Counted from the first letter of the stretch, positions 30,986 through 42,190 are shown. The stretch is DNA of 64,000 bases from Sepioteuthis lessoniana (GCA_963585895.1 OY757913.1:100461257-100525256); one strand, 5' to 3'. The notes: generated by a model from the sequence alone, not told the origin. A program made the numbers and translations.

Positions 30986-31288
30986 GGAAGGAATCCCCGT
31001 TGCGTAGTGGTTAACGTTCTGAATTGAAACATCGTAATTATCGAGTTCGAACTCTGGCTGTGCTATTAGCAAAGGTATGAACACCTTTATCCAGAGAGTG
31101 AGTGGCTAGCTGCTTTTGGTGCTTGTAGTGTGAAAGATTTTCAGAATAAACGTGCCGTTGTGGTGAATGGAATAATTATAGAATGTTTTGTGTCAGTAAA
31201 TAGAACTTGTTAAGTAAAAGTTGAGATAGTGATGCCCAGTTTTTTCTCCACTCTTTTTGCGACCTTGTACACATAAGTGTGTGTGTCT

Positions 31289-31319
<31 letters not shown>

Positions 31320-31482
31320 ATATTAAATGGTCGTGTACTAGAGATTGGTCATCTCTAGTAGGGTATAACAAGGCGAAGAGTGTGTGTAGTCCAAAGACTA
31401 CCCCAACTGTTCTTGTACAATAATGGCTTCGGTATTAAATAACCCATGGAGTTTGATATGCCATTAATGACAAAGAAACCGA
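30986..31482 (+). repeat. SINE-A copy split by repeat J
   Basis: Head and half the core at 30986-31092 (CCCGTTGCGTAGTGGTTAAC, GCAAAGGTATGAACACC). The remainder is at 31403-31482 (CTGTTCTTGTACAATAATGG, GGTATTAAATAACCC). The 310-bp repeat J lies between them. Confidence 0.8.
31093..31402 (+). repeat. Repeat J, copy 2, inserted in a SINE-A
   Basis: The break inside a known SINE defines this as an inserted, hence mobile, sequence of about 310 bp. It contains a GA microsatellite (31290-31316) and a short hairpin TACTAGAGAT...ATCTCTAGTA. No ORF, no clear target duplication. Confidence 0.7.
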
Positions 31483-31555
31483 GTCATTGGTTCTAATCAC
31501 AGCTTGAATACTTTGCCCTCGTTAAGGTAGACAAATATTAATATAGCTATATGTA

Positions 31556-31822
31556 AAGTTTGTAAAGTTGGCGACCTTAGTCGAAGGTGACCCGAAGGTT
31601 CCCTTTTCGATAGCTACTACACCAAGCTGTTGGGGGAGGGCGCTACTCCTTTCCCTGGATTGCTCCACTTTACCCTTGATCCGTACCTTATAATGCTGAG
31701 TGTTAAGCAAAGCGGCATCGAGTACCATTTTTTGAGTCTTTGGTATGACTCGACCTGGGATTGAACCCTGGTCTCCTGGGCCATTAGCGAACACTCTAAC
31801 CATCATGCCAATGTCCGGTAAT
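31556..31822 (-). repeat. SINE-E copy, full length
   Basis: Complement of the E tail (AAAGTTGGCGACCTTAGTCG) through the body to the B box (GGTTCAATCCC) and head (complement of CCGGACATTGGCATGATGG). Confidence 0.88.
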
Positions 31823-32007
31823 ATAGGTTTCCATAAATGAATTGTCAATGAGAGATTAGAATTCAAATCTCACCCCAAGATATTTATTCATACTTGATTC
31901 CGCTTATTTCCCAGGGAAGTAGTTTTGGATGCATGTGGGCAAGCGCAAAAAATTCTGGTCTCCATGATCAGTGACATTAAACTATCAAACTACTTCCTTA
32001 CAACCAC

Positions 32008-32470
32008 CTAGCCCAGTCGGCAGGACTTGAAAAATACACCGACTGCATCTTTGTTGATGGGTAAGACCCTCCCCCACAACGGGTGTCCTGGATATGACAT
32101 TAAACAATCTGATGGTGAAGCTCGAGCCTTGGAGATTTTGGGAATGTGGAGTACCCTTTCATTGCCATCGCTCCCACGTCCACTCTGACCCCGGAGTGGT
32201 AGCACCTGATAGGTTCCTATCTATGGGTCACATAGAACAAACTGTGTGCAAACAAATGACTGATGTTAAATTGTGACTGTTATATAGCAATACTTGAAAC
32301 CATTTAAATGTCTGCAAAAAAGAGCTCAGGTTCATTTAAAAATGTTATCAACAAAATGTGTTTTCGAATCATATATATATGTGTATATGTATGAACAGGA
32401 TTTAACATTAAATAACCTACAATGGTTCATATTTTATAAAACCGAACTAAACCAAACCAAACCTAACCAA
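32008..32470 (+). repeat. D element, nearly full length
   Basis: Head GCCCAGTCGGCAGGACTTG, GACTGCATCTTTG, D middle (GGATATGACATTAAACAATC), short body, tail (AACATTAAATAACCTACAAT) and AAACC tail. Confidence 0.85.
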
Positions 32471-32479
32471 TCTACAACA

Positions 32480-32869
32480 CCCTTTAGTGTGATGAGTGGG
32501 TGCCGTCCCAGGGTCAGAGTCCCTAGGACCAGACTTATTTCATTTTTGCTTTTTAATTTCTTTGCTGCATCCTTGATACATTCTGTATACCTTGCCTAAA
32601 AATAAAATTTATGAATCTAAATACGTATCAGTAGAAACTACTACTTCTGGCCAAAAATTATGGAATTAACATACTTCAATAATAAAAAAATATTCAAGAA
32701 TCAATGTTTAAATAATTAGAAAAATAATCTTTCAAATCTAAAATAAAAAAAAATAGTTCTTCAAATCTGATATTTAAAAGCTCCGAATCAACTTCGTTCA
32801 TCATATGTCTGCAGAGGTTAAATAATGTTTTTCTGAATAAATTGTTTATTTCAACATCTCGGTTCTCAT
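32480..32869. other. No recognisable feature
   Basis: AT-rich, with poly-A runs. No supported element. Confidence 0.35.
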
Positions 32870-32880
32870 TTGTCAGTCGT

Positions 32881-33122
32881 TTGGTTTGGTTTCTTTGTTT
32901 TAATGGCATATCAACCTTTGTAGGTCATTTTAATGCCAAAGCCTTTCTCCTAGAAGAACAGTAGTGGTACTATTTAACCCATAGCTGGGAGGATAAGGTG
33001 GTTCATACCTTTCCCAAGGGTATTTACCCGAAAGTGAACGTAATAGCACGACTGGAGTACGAACTCGCTTACTACGATTCCGCAGTCCATCGTTTTAAAC
33101 ATTACACCACGTGGACACCCCC
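32881..33122 (-). repeat. SINE-A copy, near consensus, with target-site duplication
   Basis: Complete minus-strand copy, flanked by the 11-bp repeat ttgtcagtcgt (32870-32880 and 33123-33133). Differs from consensus at few sites (the head reads ACGTGGTGTAATG). Confidence 0.93.
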
Positions 33123-33133
33123 TTGTCAGTCGT

Positions 33134-33590
33134 GTTTCTTAGCAAGTTTCATTTAGCAGTAAATAAACTAATAACAGATAAGACAGAACACATTGATTTA
33201 ATAACTGGACAGTATGACGACATAAGATATTTTTAAAAAATAGATTGAATTATATAAATTTACGTTATATTCTTTCCAACCCATGGAGAGAAAAAGAATA
33301 CGGAATAAATCAATATTGATGTGTACGAAGAAACATGTTTTAGTAAAAAATGATGTTTACAAATAGAATAAATGTGGGTTTGCCGCTACGGGCTTGAGTC
33401 AAAAGGACTGTTCATAGAGTGGAAACTCGCCGGTAAAGATAATGTTCCGGGTTTAGCTGTCAGTAAAATAGATCAGAGAGTTTTCCGGGACAAAAAAGGA
33501 CCCATTACTATTTTCTTGTGCAACTGTAAACAGAGCTTCATAATGTTACTTTTTTGGCAAAATTGGCTCTCTTTCTTGCATGACTCATTT
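33134..33590. other. No recognisable gene
   Basis: The 117-codon frame at 33372-33725 runs on into the RTE copy. Its first 70 codons resemble nothing I know, so I do not call a gene. Confidence 0.4.
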
Positions 33591-33591
33591 G

Positions 33592-33952
33592 GGTACACAT
33601 CATCATCATCATCATCATTATGTCGTGCCTCTAGCACGGATATCACTGACTCTCTCTCGCCACTTTTCCCTATCATTCATCACTTCTGGCAGGTCTTCAT
33701 GGCTACATTCCGTATCCTCATATAGCTGCTGGATGTATGTTCGAGCTTGTCGTCCTACTTTTGCTTGGCCATATGCAGGGGTCCATAGGAGTACATAACT
33801 GATGAGCTCCTCCTAGCTTCTCTAGCAGTGTCCTGCATGTCTGGTTCGTCTAAGTTGGATATTTTTCGATGATGGGAGGTAGGTGGCCGTATAGTTGGTA
33901 TCTTGTGTGGTGTTGCCACCAGGACTTGTTCAATATTGCTCGCAGCATTCGA
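33592..33952 (-). mobile_element. RTE-type LINE 3' end
   Basis: ATC/ATG tail at 33598-33620, then on the minus strand the terminal block, ARTYIQQL and PPTSHHRK-type pieces up to SNIEQVLVATP in mixed frames. 5'-truncated at a TA tract (about 33953). Confidence 0.82.
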
Positions 33953-34034
33953 TATATATATGAGAAAGAGAATAGTATTAAATGGAAATATGTATATATA
34001 TATGTTTTCTACACATATTTTACAAGCCAAGCTG

Positions 34035-34120
34035 GTTGAGGTAAATACATAGACTACATCTTAGCAGGGAGGTAAGACTTCCCCAACGAATGACCTGGAC
34101 ATGACATTAAGTAATATTGA
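34035..34120 (+). repeat. D element head fragment
   Basis: GACTACATCTTAGCAGGG, GGTAAGACTTCCCCAACGA, CCTGGACATGACATTAAG. It stops where the PLE remnant begins. Confidence 0.65.
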
Positions 34121-34129
34121 GGAAAAATA

Positions 34130-34836
34130 AATGGAATTCAATGACAAAAAAATTCGAAATAATACTTAGTTGCTCTTCTAGGATATATATAAATATATAT
34201 ATATACATATCAAAAAATTTCAAAGCATCGCTACGAGATTTAAAGGAAACGAAAGTGTCATCCACATATCGCAGATAAGTAAAGGGCTCAGGAAACTTAC
34301 CAAACAGACGTCTTTCGTGGAACCCAAAAAAAAATAATCGCCAGAATGGGGCCTGGAGGGGATCCCATACTAACACCCTCAGTTTGACGAAACATAGTCT
34401 CATTAAAGCTGAACGACACCGACCTTGTGGCAATGCCCTTCAATTCAATGAAAACAGCCTCAGGAAAAGAAGAGAGGCAACTGATGGGCCGCGATACAAA
34501 AAGTCGGCGCATATGGATATCGTCTCATCTCAGAGAGACAACATCAAAAGAGACCAAAAATTGGGACTCCATACAAACGGGTAGTCGACGAATAATGGAA
34601 GAGAATATAAAAGAGTCCTTAACACAACACACAGAATAAAAATCAAGTACAGGGTCAAGGACATCTACTAACCATTTAGCCAACGAATGCTGGGCTGAAT
34701 GGCACATGGAAAGAATTGGCCGCAGAGGAATACCATTTTTATGGATTTTTGGTAAACCATACATTCGTGGCCTCTGCGAACCAACAGGATGAATAAACTC
34801 ATAGATCTCCTTCGATATCAATTTGCTTTTATACAA
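34130..34836 (-). pseudogene. Penelope-like element reverse transcriptase pseudogene
   Basis: The minus strand encodes, in order, PRMYGLPKIHKNGIPLRPI, LVSFDVVSL (RT motif A region), QTEGVSMGSPPGPILA (motif B) and LRYVDDTFV (the YVDD motif C). This set is diagnostic of Penelope-like RTs; the enzyme copies RNA into DNA at a target-primed site. The pieces are in three frames, with frameshifts near 34515 and 34300. The GIY-YIG endonuclease domain and the N-terminal part are missing. A TA-like tract (34181-34208) interrupts the frame after the YVDD motif. Confidence 0.88.
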
Positions 34837-35090
34837 CTATATAATATATATATCTGAAGAGTGTATATTTAGGTAGCAAATTATTATTCAAGTAAGTTTT
34901 GTTAAAGGAGATGCAACACAGTTTATTATTTTTAATTTTATTTTTTCAAGTCTCTTTGTTATTTTTCTTGTGTCGAGATCTAGATTAATAATTTTATGAT
35001 AGCCTTAATTTATTCAGACTTAGCTTTCACAAATTTAAAGCAATCTTACCAGAACGGTTTCAACTTTCTGGCTGTTAATAGATCTTAGAA
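34837..35090. other. No recognisable feature
   Basis: AT-rich, unassigned. Confidence 0.35.
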
Positions 35091-35094
35091 CCCA

Positions 35095-35300
35095 AACAGG
35101 TACTATGATTCTGGGTCAGAGTGGACCTTGGAGTAATTGCAATGAATGCATACTCCATAAACCCCAGAGATCGAGAATTAGAGCCTCACCACAAGATGTT
35201 GTTTAGTGTCATACATAGGATGCTCTCTTTGGTGGTTATAGGAGACGTTGACCTCTCTGCAGAAGATGCCGTGGGCGCATTCTAAACCCCGTCAGAAAGA
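35095..35300 (-). repeat. D element, head and middle
   Basis: Minus-strand D middle (complement of CCAAGGTCCACTCTGACCC) and head part (complement of TCTGCAGAGAGGTCAACG). Diverged. Confidence 0.65.
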
Positions 35301-35762
35301 CCTGTAATATTTGACCTATAAGTTTATAGCATAAATTTGATTGGATAACGTTGTAAGTCCTCGAAAAGACAAAGGTTCGTTGTCAGTTGATGCCGCTGAC
35401 AAAAGAACTGACAGACGCATCGATACTTTTTTTCTTTATGTGTTGATTATTCAGGCTGACCATCTTTGAGTTTCCATACCGTCTTTTGGAGGGAAATATC
35501 GAAAATATTCTATGGAAAATATCCAAACCTCTAAAAAGGGATTTCTTAAATGTTAAACTCCCAAACACTCACCCGTTCTGCAGTACATTAGAAATCTACC
35601 TGGTAAAACTAAAAAAAAAACATACTTTTCGCTTCAATCAGAAATTACAATTAACACACTCCTGCCTAACCCGAACTCTTTACACTACAGTGAGAGGGTG
35701 ATGGAAGGAAGTTCGGAGGACATTACATGATAATAAGCATTTATATATATTTGCACACACAA

Positions 35763-35828
<66 letters not shown>

Positions 35829-36260
35829 ATAAACATAAACAAACACAAACACACGAACAAACGACCCGTGAAATGGTTGAGTTTCCCGTTGTAATGGGTG
35901 AGAAAAAAAGGGATTTTCTGCGCTAATTCAGACGCTAAAAAATTGTCATTCATTAAAAAATTGGAATGGAAATTGCTTTATTCTATCTGGGAATTTTATC
36001 TGTATTGTTTTAATTAAGAAAATATCGCTATGATGGATCTGTTTGACTGAGTTATGGCAATTTTAGCACTACATCAATAACCCCGCCCCATATGAAATAT
36101 ATGTATGTATACATAAATTCATGTCTCTAGTATCTTTACTCTTAGTTTCACGGCATTATTATCATCAGACTCGTGAAAATCGGAGTAACAAAACGTATAA
36201 TGCGGCATCAGTATTTAATATTAAAGAGATTGGACCTATACTGTTACAAAATCATCGAAG
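35301..36260. other. No recognisable gene; contains a TA tract
   Basis: TA microsatellite at about 35764-35824, followed by AAACATA and AAACACA repeats. No supported coding sequence elsewhere. Confidence 0.45.
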
Positions 36261-36269
36261 CTTTTTTGA

Positions 36270-36362
36270 ACTTTTTTCTTACGTAATTTATCATTATTAT
36301 TATTATCATCATCATTATTATTATTATTGTTATTGTTATTATTGTTGTTGTTGTTGTTGTGC
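36270..36362. repeat. ATT/ATC then GTT trinucleotide repeat
   Basis: Imperfect ATT/ATC (36290-36340) passing into GTT (36341-36360), directly before a D element. Confidence 0.85.
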
Positions 36363-36391
36363 GTGTCCTTGTACTTACGTATACATCATGT

Positions 36392-36969
36392 TGCCCAGTC
36401 AGCTGGGGCTATAGAATACACTGACTGCACCTCTGCAGAGGGGTAAGACTCCCCCCCCCAAACGAGTGTCCTAGATATGACACTAAACAATCTGATGGTG
36501 AGGTTCCAGCAGTGCTGGAGCTTTGGGGAATGCGGAGTACCCCTTCATTGCCATCGCTCCCAGGTCCACTCTGGCCCGGAGTGGTAGCACCTGATAGGGC
36601 CCTATCTATGGGTTAAATAGAACTAACAGCATACTTATGCTAAAATGAATTGAGTAAACTGAATAGCTTGAAATAGAAACGTTTTTGACAATTAAACCGT
36701 ACTTACACTTAAACTGCGTGCTTATGCTTTACTGAATTATTTGAAATAGAACTGTTTTTCGACATTAAAACTGTATTTACACTTAACTGAAGTATTACAT
36801 ATAACTGCTTGAATAGTTTGAAATGGGAATGTTTTTGACAATTAAACTGTGTACTTATGCTAAACTGAACTGTTTTCAATAGAACAGATTATTTACGTAA
36901 AAATAGATTTGGCGTTAAATAACCTACAAAGGTTGATATGCCATAAAACCAAACAAACCAAACCAAACC
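36392..36969 (+). repeat. D element, full length, with target-site duplication
   Basis: Reference copy. Perfect 14-bp flanking repeat cgtatacatcatgt (36378-36391 and 36970-36983). Head TGCCCAGTCAGCTGGGGC, then GGGTAAGACTCC, the GAGTGTCCTAGATATGAC middle, GGGCCCTATCTATGGGTT, and a body of three to four AACTG-rich subunits. The hairpin tail and AAACC tail follow. No tRNA-like A/B boxes are evident, and there is no ORF of note. Non-autonomous retroposon mobilised by an unknown LINE. Confidence 0.92.
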
Positions 36970-36999
36970 GTATACATCATGTGTATAAAGAATGCATTT

Positions 37000-37180
37000 T
37001 GAATGCATGCGTATATTTTTAATGGCATTTTATTTTTAATGGCATTTTATCATTCAGACACTGTTTTAGCCTGCGGAAAATAAAACAGAACTCGAGTTGT
37101 TATCAGCATAAAAAAAGTTTTGTTGTGTTTCCGTATCTTCTTTTCCCAAACCAGTTACATATAGGGATTTAAACAAATTA

Positions 37181-37213
<33 letters not shown>

Positions 37214-37390
37214 GCTCTCTCTCTCACACACACACTCAAACACACATAAACATGTGCATTAATTTTTAAGTCTCTGTTGATATGTATATCTTAATATAAA
37301 GTTGATATACTTATGTAGTCAAATATATGTATTAATGTATGTACTCCGATGCATGTATATATATATATATATATATAAATGATGTATATG

Positions 37391-37426
<36 letters not shown>
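37000..37426. other. No gene; CT/CA and TA microsatellites
   Basis: A TTTTTAATGGCATTTTA duplication near 37015-37050, a CT then CA tract (37181-37248), TA tracts near 37355-37377 and 37409-37428. Confidence 0.5.
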
Positions 37427-37428
<2 letters not shown>

Positions 37429-37640
37429 CGATGGCCGTTTAAAATGTTATAGACCTCCTTTAGAGAGAAGATCATTGCAGAGTACTTTGTTGTAGCAACT
37501 CACTACCACTTCTAATAAAACTAGACAAATTTATTCAAATTGTTTCTTGTTTTATATGAAGTGTTGGTATTTGCCACAACTAAAATGTTTAGCTATATGT
37601 TTCTTTCTGGGAGAGGCGTAGAAATTTTATCCTGAACCTC

Positions 37641-37644
<4 letters not shown>
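37427..37644. mobile_element. Mariner-like MITE candidate
   Basis: Left end TACGATGGCCGTTTAAAATG and complement of the right end TACGAGGTTCAGGATAAAAT form weak inverted repeats, and the right end has the same CCTCGTA terminus as the mariner fragments here. Flanks are TA repeats. Confidence 0.4.
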
Positions 37645-37688
<44 letters not shown>

Positions 37689-37689
37689 T

Positions 37690-38320
37690 TTTTTGTGTTT
37701 TTTTATCCATAAGATCTGAAGAAGTCCTGTTATATTTTTCTTCGTGTTTTTGGTTTACATCAGAAACACAAAACAGGATGGAAATAAATTTATAATCCTA
37801 AAGTAACCGGTCTTTGGTTTTTTTTCTTTTAAGAAAGTATTGCTCTGTAATATTAATAACATTGAGCTCTCTACCAGGAAAATTTAAATGTTCAGCTTTT
37901 GAATGATTTTCTTGTCCTGAATGAATTACTCCCAACTCTGGTTTAACTGGACCGAATAATACCTATATATATATATATATATATATATGGAAAAGAAAGT
38001 GAATTGTCGACAAGAGAAAAAGTTAAAAAAAAAAAAAGATCAAGTCACAACACTGAAAAGACAAAGAAAACAGACTGAGTTGCAATACGGTACATACTAA
38101 GAAACTGCTCAATACGTACATAAAGACGATATATAGAACCGAACAAGTAAAAGAAATTGACTACACAGGTAATACCGTCACGATTTCCAGGAATACTTGA
38201 TTAGAAAGTGATTACAACAAACAGATAAATATAATTAAAAACACAATAAAAATTAGAACAAGAGATGAACGGAAACACATAAATAGACTCTTAGATTATA
38301 TATATATATATATAAAGGGG
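37690..38320. other. No recognisable gene
   Basis: Unassigned AT-rich sequence with TA tracts near 37965-37988 and 38298-38314. Confidence 0.4.
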
Positions 38321-38324
38321 TAAA

Positions 38325-38530
38325 TTCCCGTGGCGTAGTGGTTAACGTGTTTGACTGTGACATCGGAGAGAGTTCGAGTTCCAGCAGAGCAATTAAGGGA
38401 AAGGTATGGACCCCCTTATTCGCTCAGTTATTAATTAAATAGTTCCACAAGTTCTTCTACGATGATGGCTTTGGCATTAAATCACCCACAAAGGTTGATA
38501 TGCCATTAAAAAAAGGAATCCAAACCAAAC
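38325..38530 (+). repeat. SINE-A copy, diverged
   Basis: Head CCCGTGGCGTAGTGGTTAAC, GAGTTCGAGTTCC, core AGGGAAAGGTATGGACC, tail GGCATTAAATCACCCACAAA, AAACC end. Confidence 0.85.
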
Positions 38531-38581
38531 GATTTATTTAAACAGATTTATGGTACAGCATAGTAGGGCTTGTATATCTTT

Positions 38582-38670
38582 AAGTAAAGTTGGCGACTGT
38601 AGTCGAGGGTGTCCCGAATGCTCTCTTTTCGATAGCTACTACACCAAGGTGTTGGGGAAGGTGCTTCTCT
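38582..38670 (-). repeat. SINE-E 3' fragment
   Basis: Complement of the E tail and late body (AAAGTTGGCGACTGTAGTCG, CTACTACACCAAGGTG). It is fused directly to the RTE copy that follows, and the ORF starting at 38590 spans that artificial fusion. Confidence 0.75.
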
Positions 38671-38671
38671 T

Positions 38672-39908
38672 ATGCCCTACAACGCAACAACATAGAACCC
38701 AAAATTGACAACTTACTTAGGAAGAACCGAAATGGCTTCTGGAGAAATAGATTCACAACGTCACAAATTTTGACTATCCGTCGAATTCTTGAAGGTGTAC
38801 GCGCAAAAACCTAGAGGCAAAAATGTTATTTGTCGACTTTTGACTTCATTCACAGAGGAAAGATGGAGCAAATTCTACTTGCCTACAGCCTAACAAAAGA
38901 AACTGTCGCAGCTATAATTATGCTCTATAGAAACAAGAAAGTAAAAGTCCGTTCTCCGGATGGAGACACAGACTACTTTGACATTGTAGCAGGTGTACTG
39001 CAAGGAGACACATTAGCCCCGTACCTTTTTTATCATCTGTCTAGACTACGTGCTTAGAACATTTATCGATAAAATCAAAGAAAACGGTTTCAAGCTTACA
39101 AAAGAAGGAAGCAGAATGTACCCCGCAAAAACAATTACCGACGCTGACTACACTGATGATATAGTGCTTCTGGCAAATGTACCCGCCCAAGCCGAAACCC
39201 TGCTACATAGTCTGGAACAAGCCGCTGCAGGCATCGGCTTCCATGTCAATACACACAATACGGAATATATGTGTTTTAATCAAACATACGACATCTCCAC
39301 ACTAAACAGTAGCTCTCTGAAACTAGTTGACAAGTTCACCTACCTAGGAAGCAGTGTCTAAACATCCGAACCAGACATCAACACGCGACTAGCAAAGGCT
39401 TAGACAGCTATCGATAGGGTATCAGTGATATGGAAGTCAGACCTGACCGATAAAATGAAGCACAGTTTCTTCCAAGCAGCGGTCGTGTCGATACTGCAAT
39501 ATGGATGCACTACATGGACCCTAACTAAAGGTATGAGGAAAAAGCTTGACGCCAACTACACAAGAATGCTGGAAGCAATATTGAACAAGTCCTGGAGACA
39601 GCATCCCACAAAGCAGCTGCTGTACGGCCACCTACCACCCATCACGAAAACTATCCAAGCTTGACGAACCAGACATGCGGGACACTGTTGGAGAAGTTGG
39701 GACGAGCTCATAATTGACGTACTCCTGTGGACCCCTTCATATGGACGAGCAAAGGCAGGACGACCAGCTCGAGTCTATATACATCAGCTTTGTGCCTATA
39801 CTGGATGTAGCCCTGAGGACCTGCCGGAAGCAATGAACGTTAGGGAGGAGTGGCGAGAGAGTATCAGGGATATCTGTGCTGATAGCGTGACATGATGATG
39901 ATGATGAT
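38672..39908 (+). mobile_element. RTE-type LINE, longest copy, dead
   Basis: About 1.24 kb covering the RT fingers to the C-terminus. Seen: GFWRNRFTTSQILTIRRILEG, FDFIHRGKMEQILLAY, RSPDGDTDYFDIVAGVLQGD, DADYTDDIVLL (motif C; the second residue is T where I would expect A), AAAGIGFHVNTHNTEYMCF, LVDKFTYLGSS, then FFQAAVVSILQYGCTTWTLT to the end. Motif A is damaged by a deletion near 38830. There is a frame change at about 39050 and stops near 38812, 39055, 39361 and 39664. The endonuclease domain is absent (5' truncation). ATG repeat at 39895-39909. Confidence 0.9.
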
Positions 39909-39909
39909 G

Positions 39910-40480
39910 GTACAACATCAATGAAATATGAATTTTGAAAGAAATAAAACCATGCTTTTAATAAGTAATCGAATTATATCGTTTAAAAGTAAAGCCCACG
40001 GCGTCTTTGACCGGCCATTTTTCAAAGGGAAAGATAATAATGATAAGAACTGACGATTAAAATATCAGTGAAAATGAATTGGAAGAAGAGACAGGAAAAT
40101 ATGAAGCTTGCTTGACAATTTCCTGAGTAACTCCTGTTTATGAGTGACCGCTCTCTGTTTACACTGTGTCGGTCGCTACATCGTGATCGTAATAACTTCG
40201 GGAATATTGAAATGATTCTTTGACTGAGGCCTGTACACATGGAACTCATATATTGTAAATATTCTTAATACCTCAATTAGAACTTTAGTTAAAATGAAAA
40301 TAAATAAAAAATTCAAGAAAAAGGTTATTTTTCGGGTAGCAGTTTGTCAACACCGACACAGATAAAGACTTGTCTTTTAATTTGAATTAATCCCTTCATA
40401 TCCTGGACAATAAAGGAGAATAAAGTAATTCTTAATGCAATGATATAGTCAGGAGCGATGGAAATCGAAGTATTATTGAA
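39910..40480. other. No recognisable gene
   Basis: Unassigned sequence. Confidence 0.4.
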
Positions 40481-40485
40481 TCCCC

Positions 40486-40702
40486 ACTCTCTCTCTCTCT
40501 CTCTCTCTATCTATCTCTCTCTCTCTCATATATATATATATATGTATATATATGTGTGTGTGTGTGTGTGAGTGTGTATCTGTCTCATGTATATGTGTGT
40601 GTGGGTGTGTGTGTCTCATATATATATTTTGTATGTGTGTCTCTCTCATATATATATATGTATGTGTGTGTGTGTCTCACGTGTGTGTGTGTTTTCTCTC
40701 TC

Positions 40703-40744
<42 letters not shown>

Positions 40745-40962
40745 CTCTCTCTCTCATATATATATGTGTGTGTGTGCGTGTGTCTTATATATATGTGTGT
40801 GTGTGTCTCACTCATATATGTATGTGTTTGTGTGCATCTCATGTATATGTGTGTCTTTCTCTCTCCCACACATATATATATGTGTGTGTATGTGTATGTG
40901 TCTCATATATACGAGTATATGTCTGTGTGTCTCTCTCTCATATATATATATATATATATGTA
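40486..40962. repeat. Composite TC-TA-TG microsatellite cluster
   Basis: About ten cycles of the order TCTC, then CATATATA, then TGTGTG, with unit lengths of 35-65 bp. All ORFs on both strands here are repeat translations. Confidence 0.92.
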
Positions 40963-40974
40963 CACGGCCACACC

Positions 40975-41250
40975 TTGGAAGAATTCTCCTCTCAGCTCAC
41001 AAACCATCCAAGTAAGATAAAGAAGATGCTGGGCATTACTTGAGAAGCAGGGATGAACTCACAAGGAAAGTTCTACTGTGGGCTCCCTCACGTGGACACA
41101 CCACTGTGGACCGACTAACAAAGACTTATATTCATCCGTTCTGCACGAATATTAGTTACCATTTAGTGAAGTTGCCATGAGCTTTGAACACTAGGGATGA
41201 ATGGTGAAAGAAACTCATAAGAATCCGTGCTATAAGCACGACCTAATGAT
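40975..41250 (+). mobile_element. RTE-variant LINE 3' fragment
   Basis: Diverged end region (ACCATCCAAGTAAGATAAAG, GAGAAGCAGGGATGAACTCA, GGGCTCCCTCACGTGG) ending ATCCGTGCTATAAGCACGAC. Many stops. Confidence 0.65.
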
Positions 41251-41253
41251 ACA

Positions 41254-41540
41254 TATACCGAGTCATGTTGACTTGTGTATCCATTTATCGGAGTCCATAA
41301 GAGAACATTGCTTGAGTTCGTCCTTACTTTCTCCAGCAGCACCCTGCATGTTTTGTTCGTCTTACAGGAAAAGTTTGTGAGATCGGAACAAAGTAGCCGT
41401 ATTGCTGCTGTTTTGTGGGGTGCTGCTTCATGGATTTGTTCAAAAGAGCACGTCTAGCTTTTTCTCCATGCATTTCCAGGTAGTATATCCAAATAGTAGA
41501 AACGACATGGCCACAGCTTGGAAGAAATCGCGTTTTATTT
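41254..41540 (-). mobile_element. RTE-variant LINE fragment, opposite orientation
   Basis: Minus strand encodes KARRALLNKSMKQHPTKQQQ, YGYFVPISQTFPVRRTKHAG, same variant family as 40975-41250. The two fragments overlap in the part of the element they represent, so they are separate insertions rather than one inverted copy. Confidence 0.7.
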
Positions 41541-41544
41541 ACCA

Positions 41545-42190
41545 TATATATATATTTTTTTCTACACCTTAATGTCTATCGGCGTATTAAACCAGTCCTC
41601 GCAAATATGTAATTTGCCATAAAAGGAAAGCTGCTTAGTGTTTTTCGATTTTCTTTTTTCCGCAAATATCATATCAAAGAAAATATTATCTTGAGATTTC
41701 CTTCATATGAACACTGCAAACAAGATTGTATATGTCTCGGAATGTTTATGATTCTCCTTTGTAAGACTGTTTATTCGTCATGTCAATATTTGTCGGAAGT
41801 AAATGCTTAAACATCAATAACAATTATCATTTTACCAGTTTTTTTCTATTTATATTTTAATTACTGCGTCCATTCTTTTACTTTTAGTTGTTATTCTTTC
41901 CTTTTTTTTGTTGATAAATTGCAAATGACCATTAATCAATCGTTTTATCTCATAAAAGCAAACAATGATTTTTTGTTGAGTTCTTTTACAAAAAATAAAG
42001 GGAAGCAAATAGGCTGAGTCAAAAGTTTATTAATATTTTAGTACGTGCTCGTTCGTGGCTCGTATATTACGCGGCCGTGAGCATCCATGCAGTAGTACTC
42101 TTGGGTACCCGCGTAGTTTTTTGTATAACGTGTTTTGCTTTACTCCGTGTGTAATTTGAAAGCGGCACAGATGAACGTGAAATTATTATT
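41545..42190. other. No recognisable gene
   Basis: AT-rich unassigned sequence. Confidence 0.4.

Noticed and set aside
33372-33600. Possible exon in the 117-codon frame
   Set aside because: No domain or splice-site support, and the frame continues into an RTE copy on the other strand.
38590-38814. ORF starting MATVVEG
   Set aside because: The start lies in an inverted SINE-E and the end in an RTE copy; similar MATVVEG starts occur wherever the SINE-E tail is read on the minus strand (also 43199-43393).
40552-41043. A 163-codon ORF and several overlapping ones
   Set aside because: Pure TG/TC/TA microsatellite translation; no amino-acid pattern beyond the repeat.
40975-41540. A second twin-primed RTE insertion
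   Set aside because: The two opposing fragments are joined at their 3' sides and overlap in content, which twin priming does not produce.
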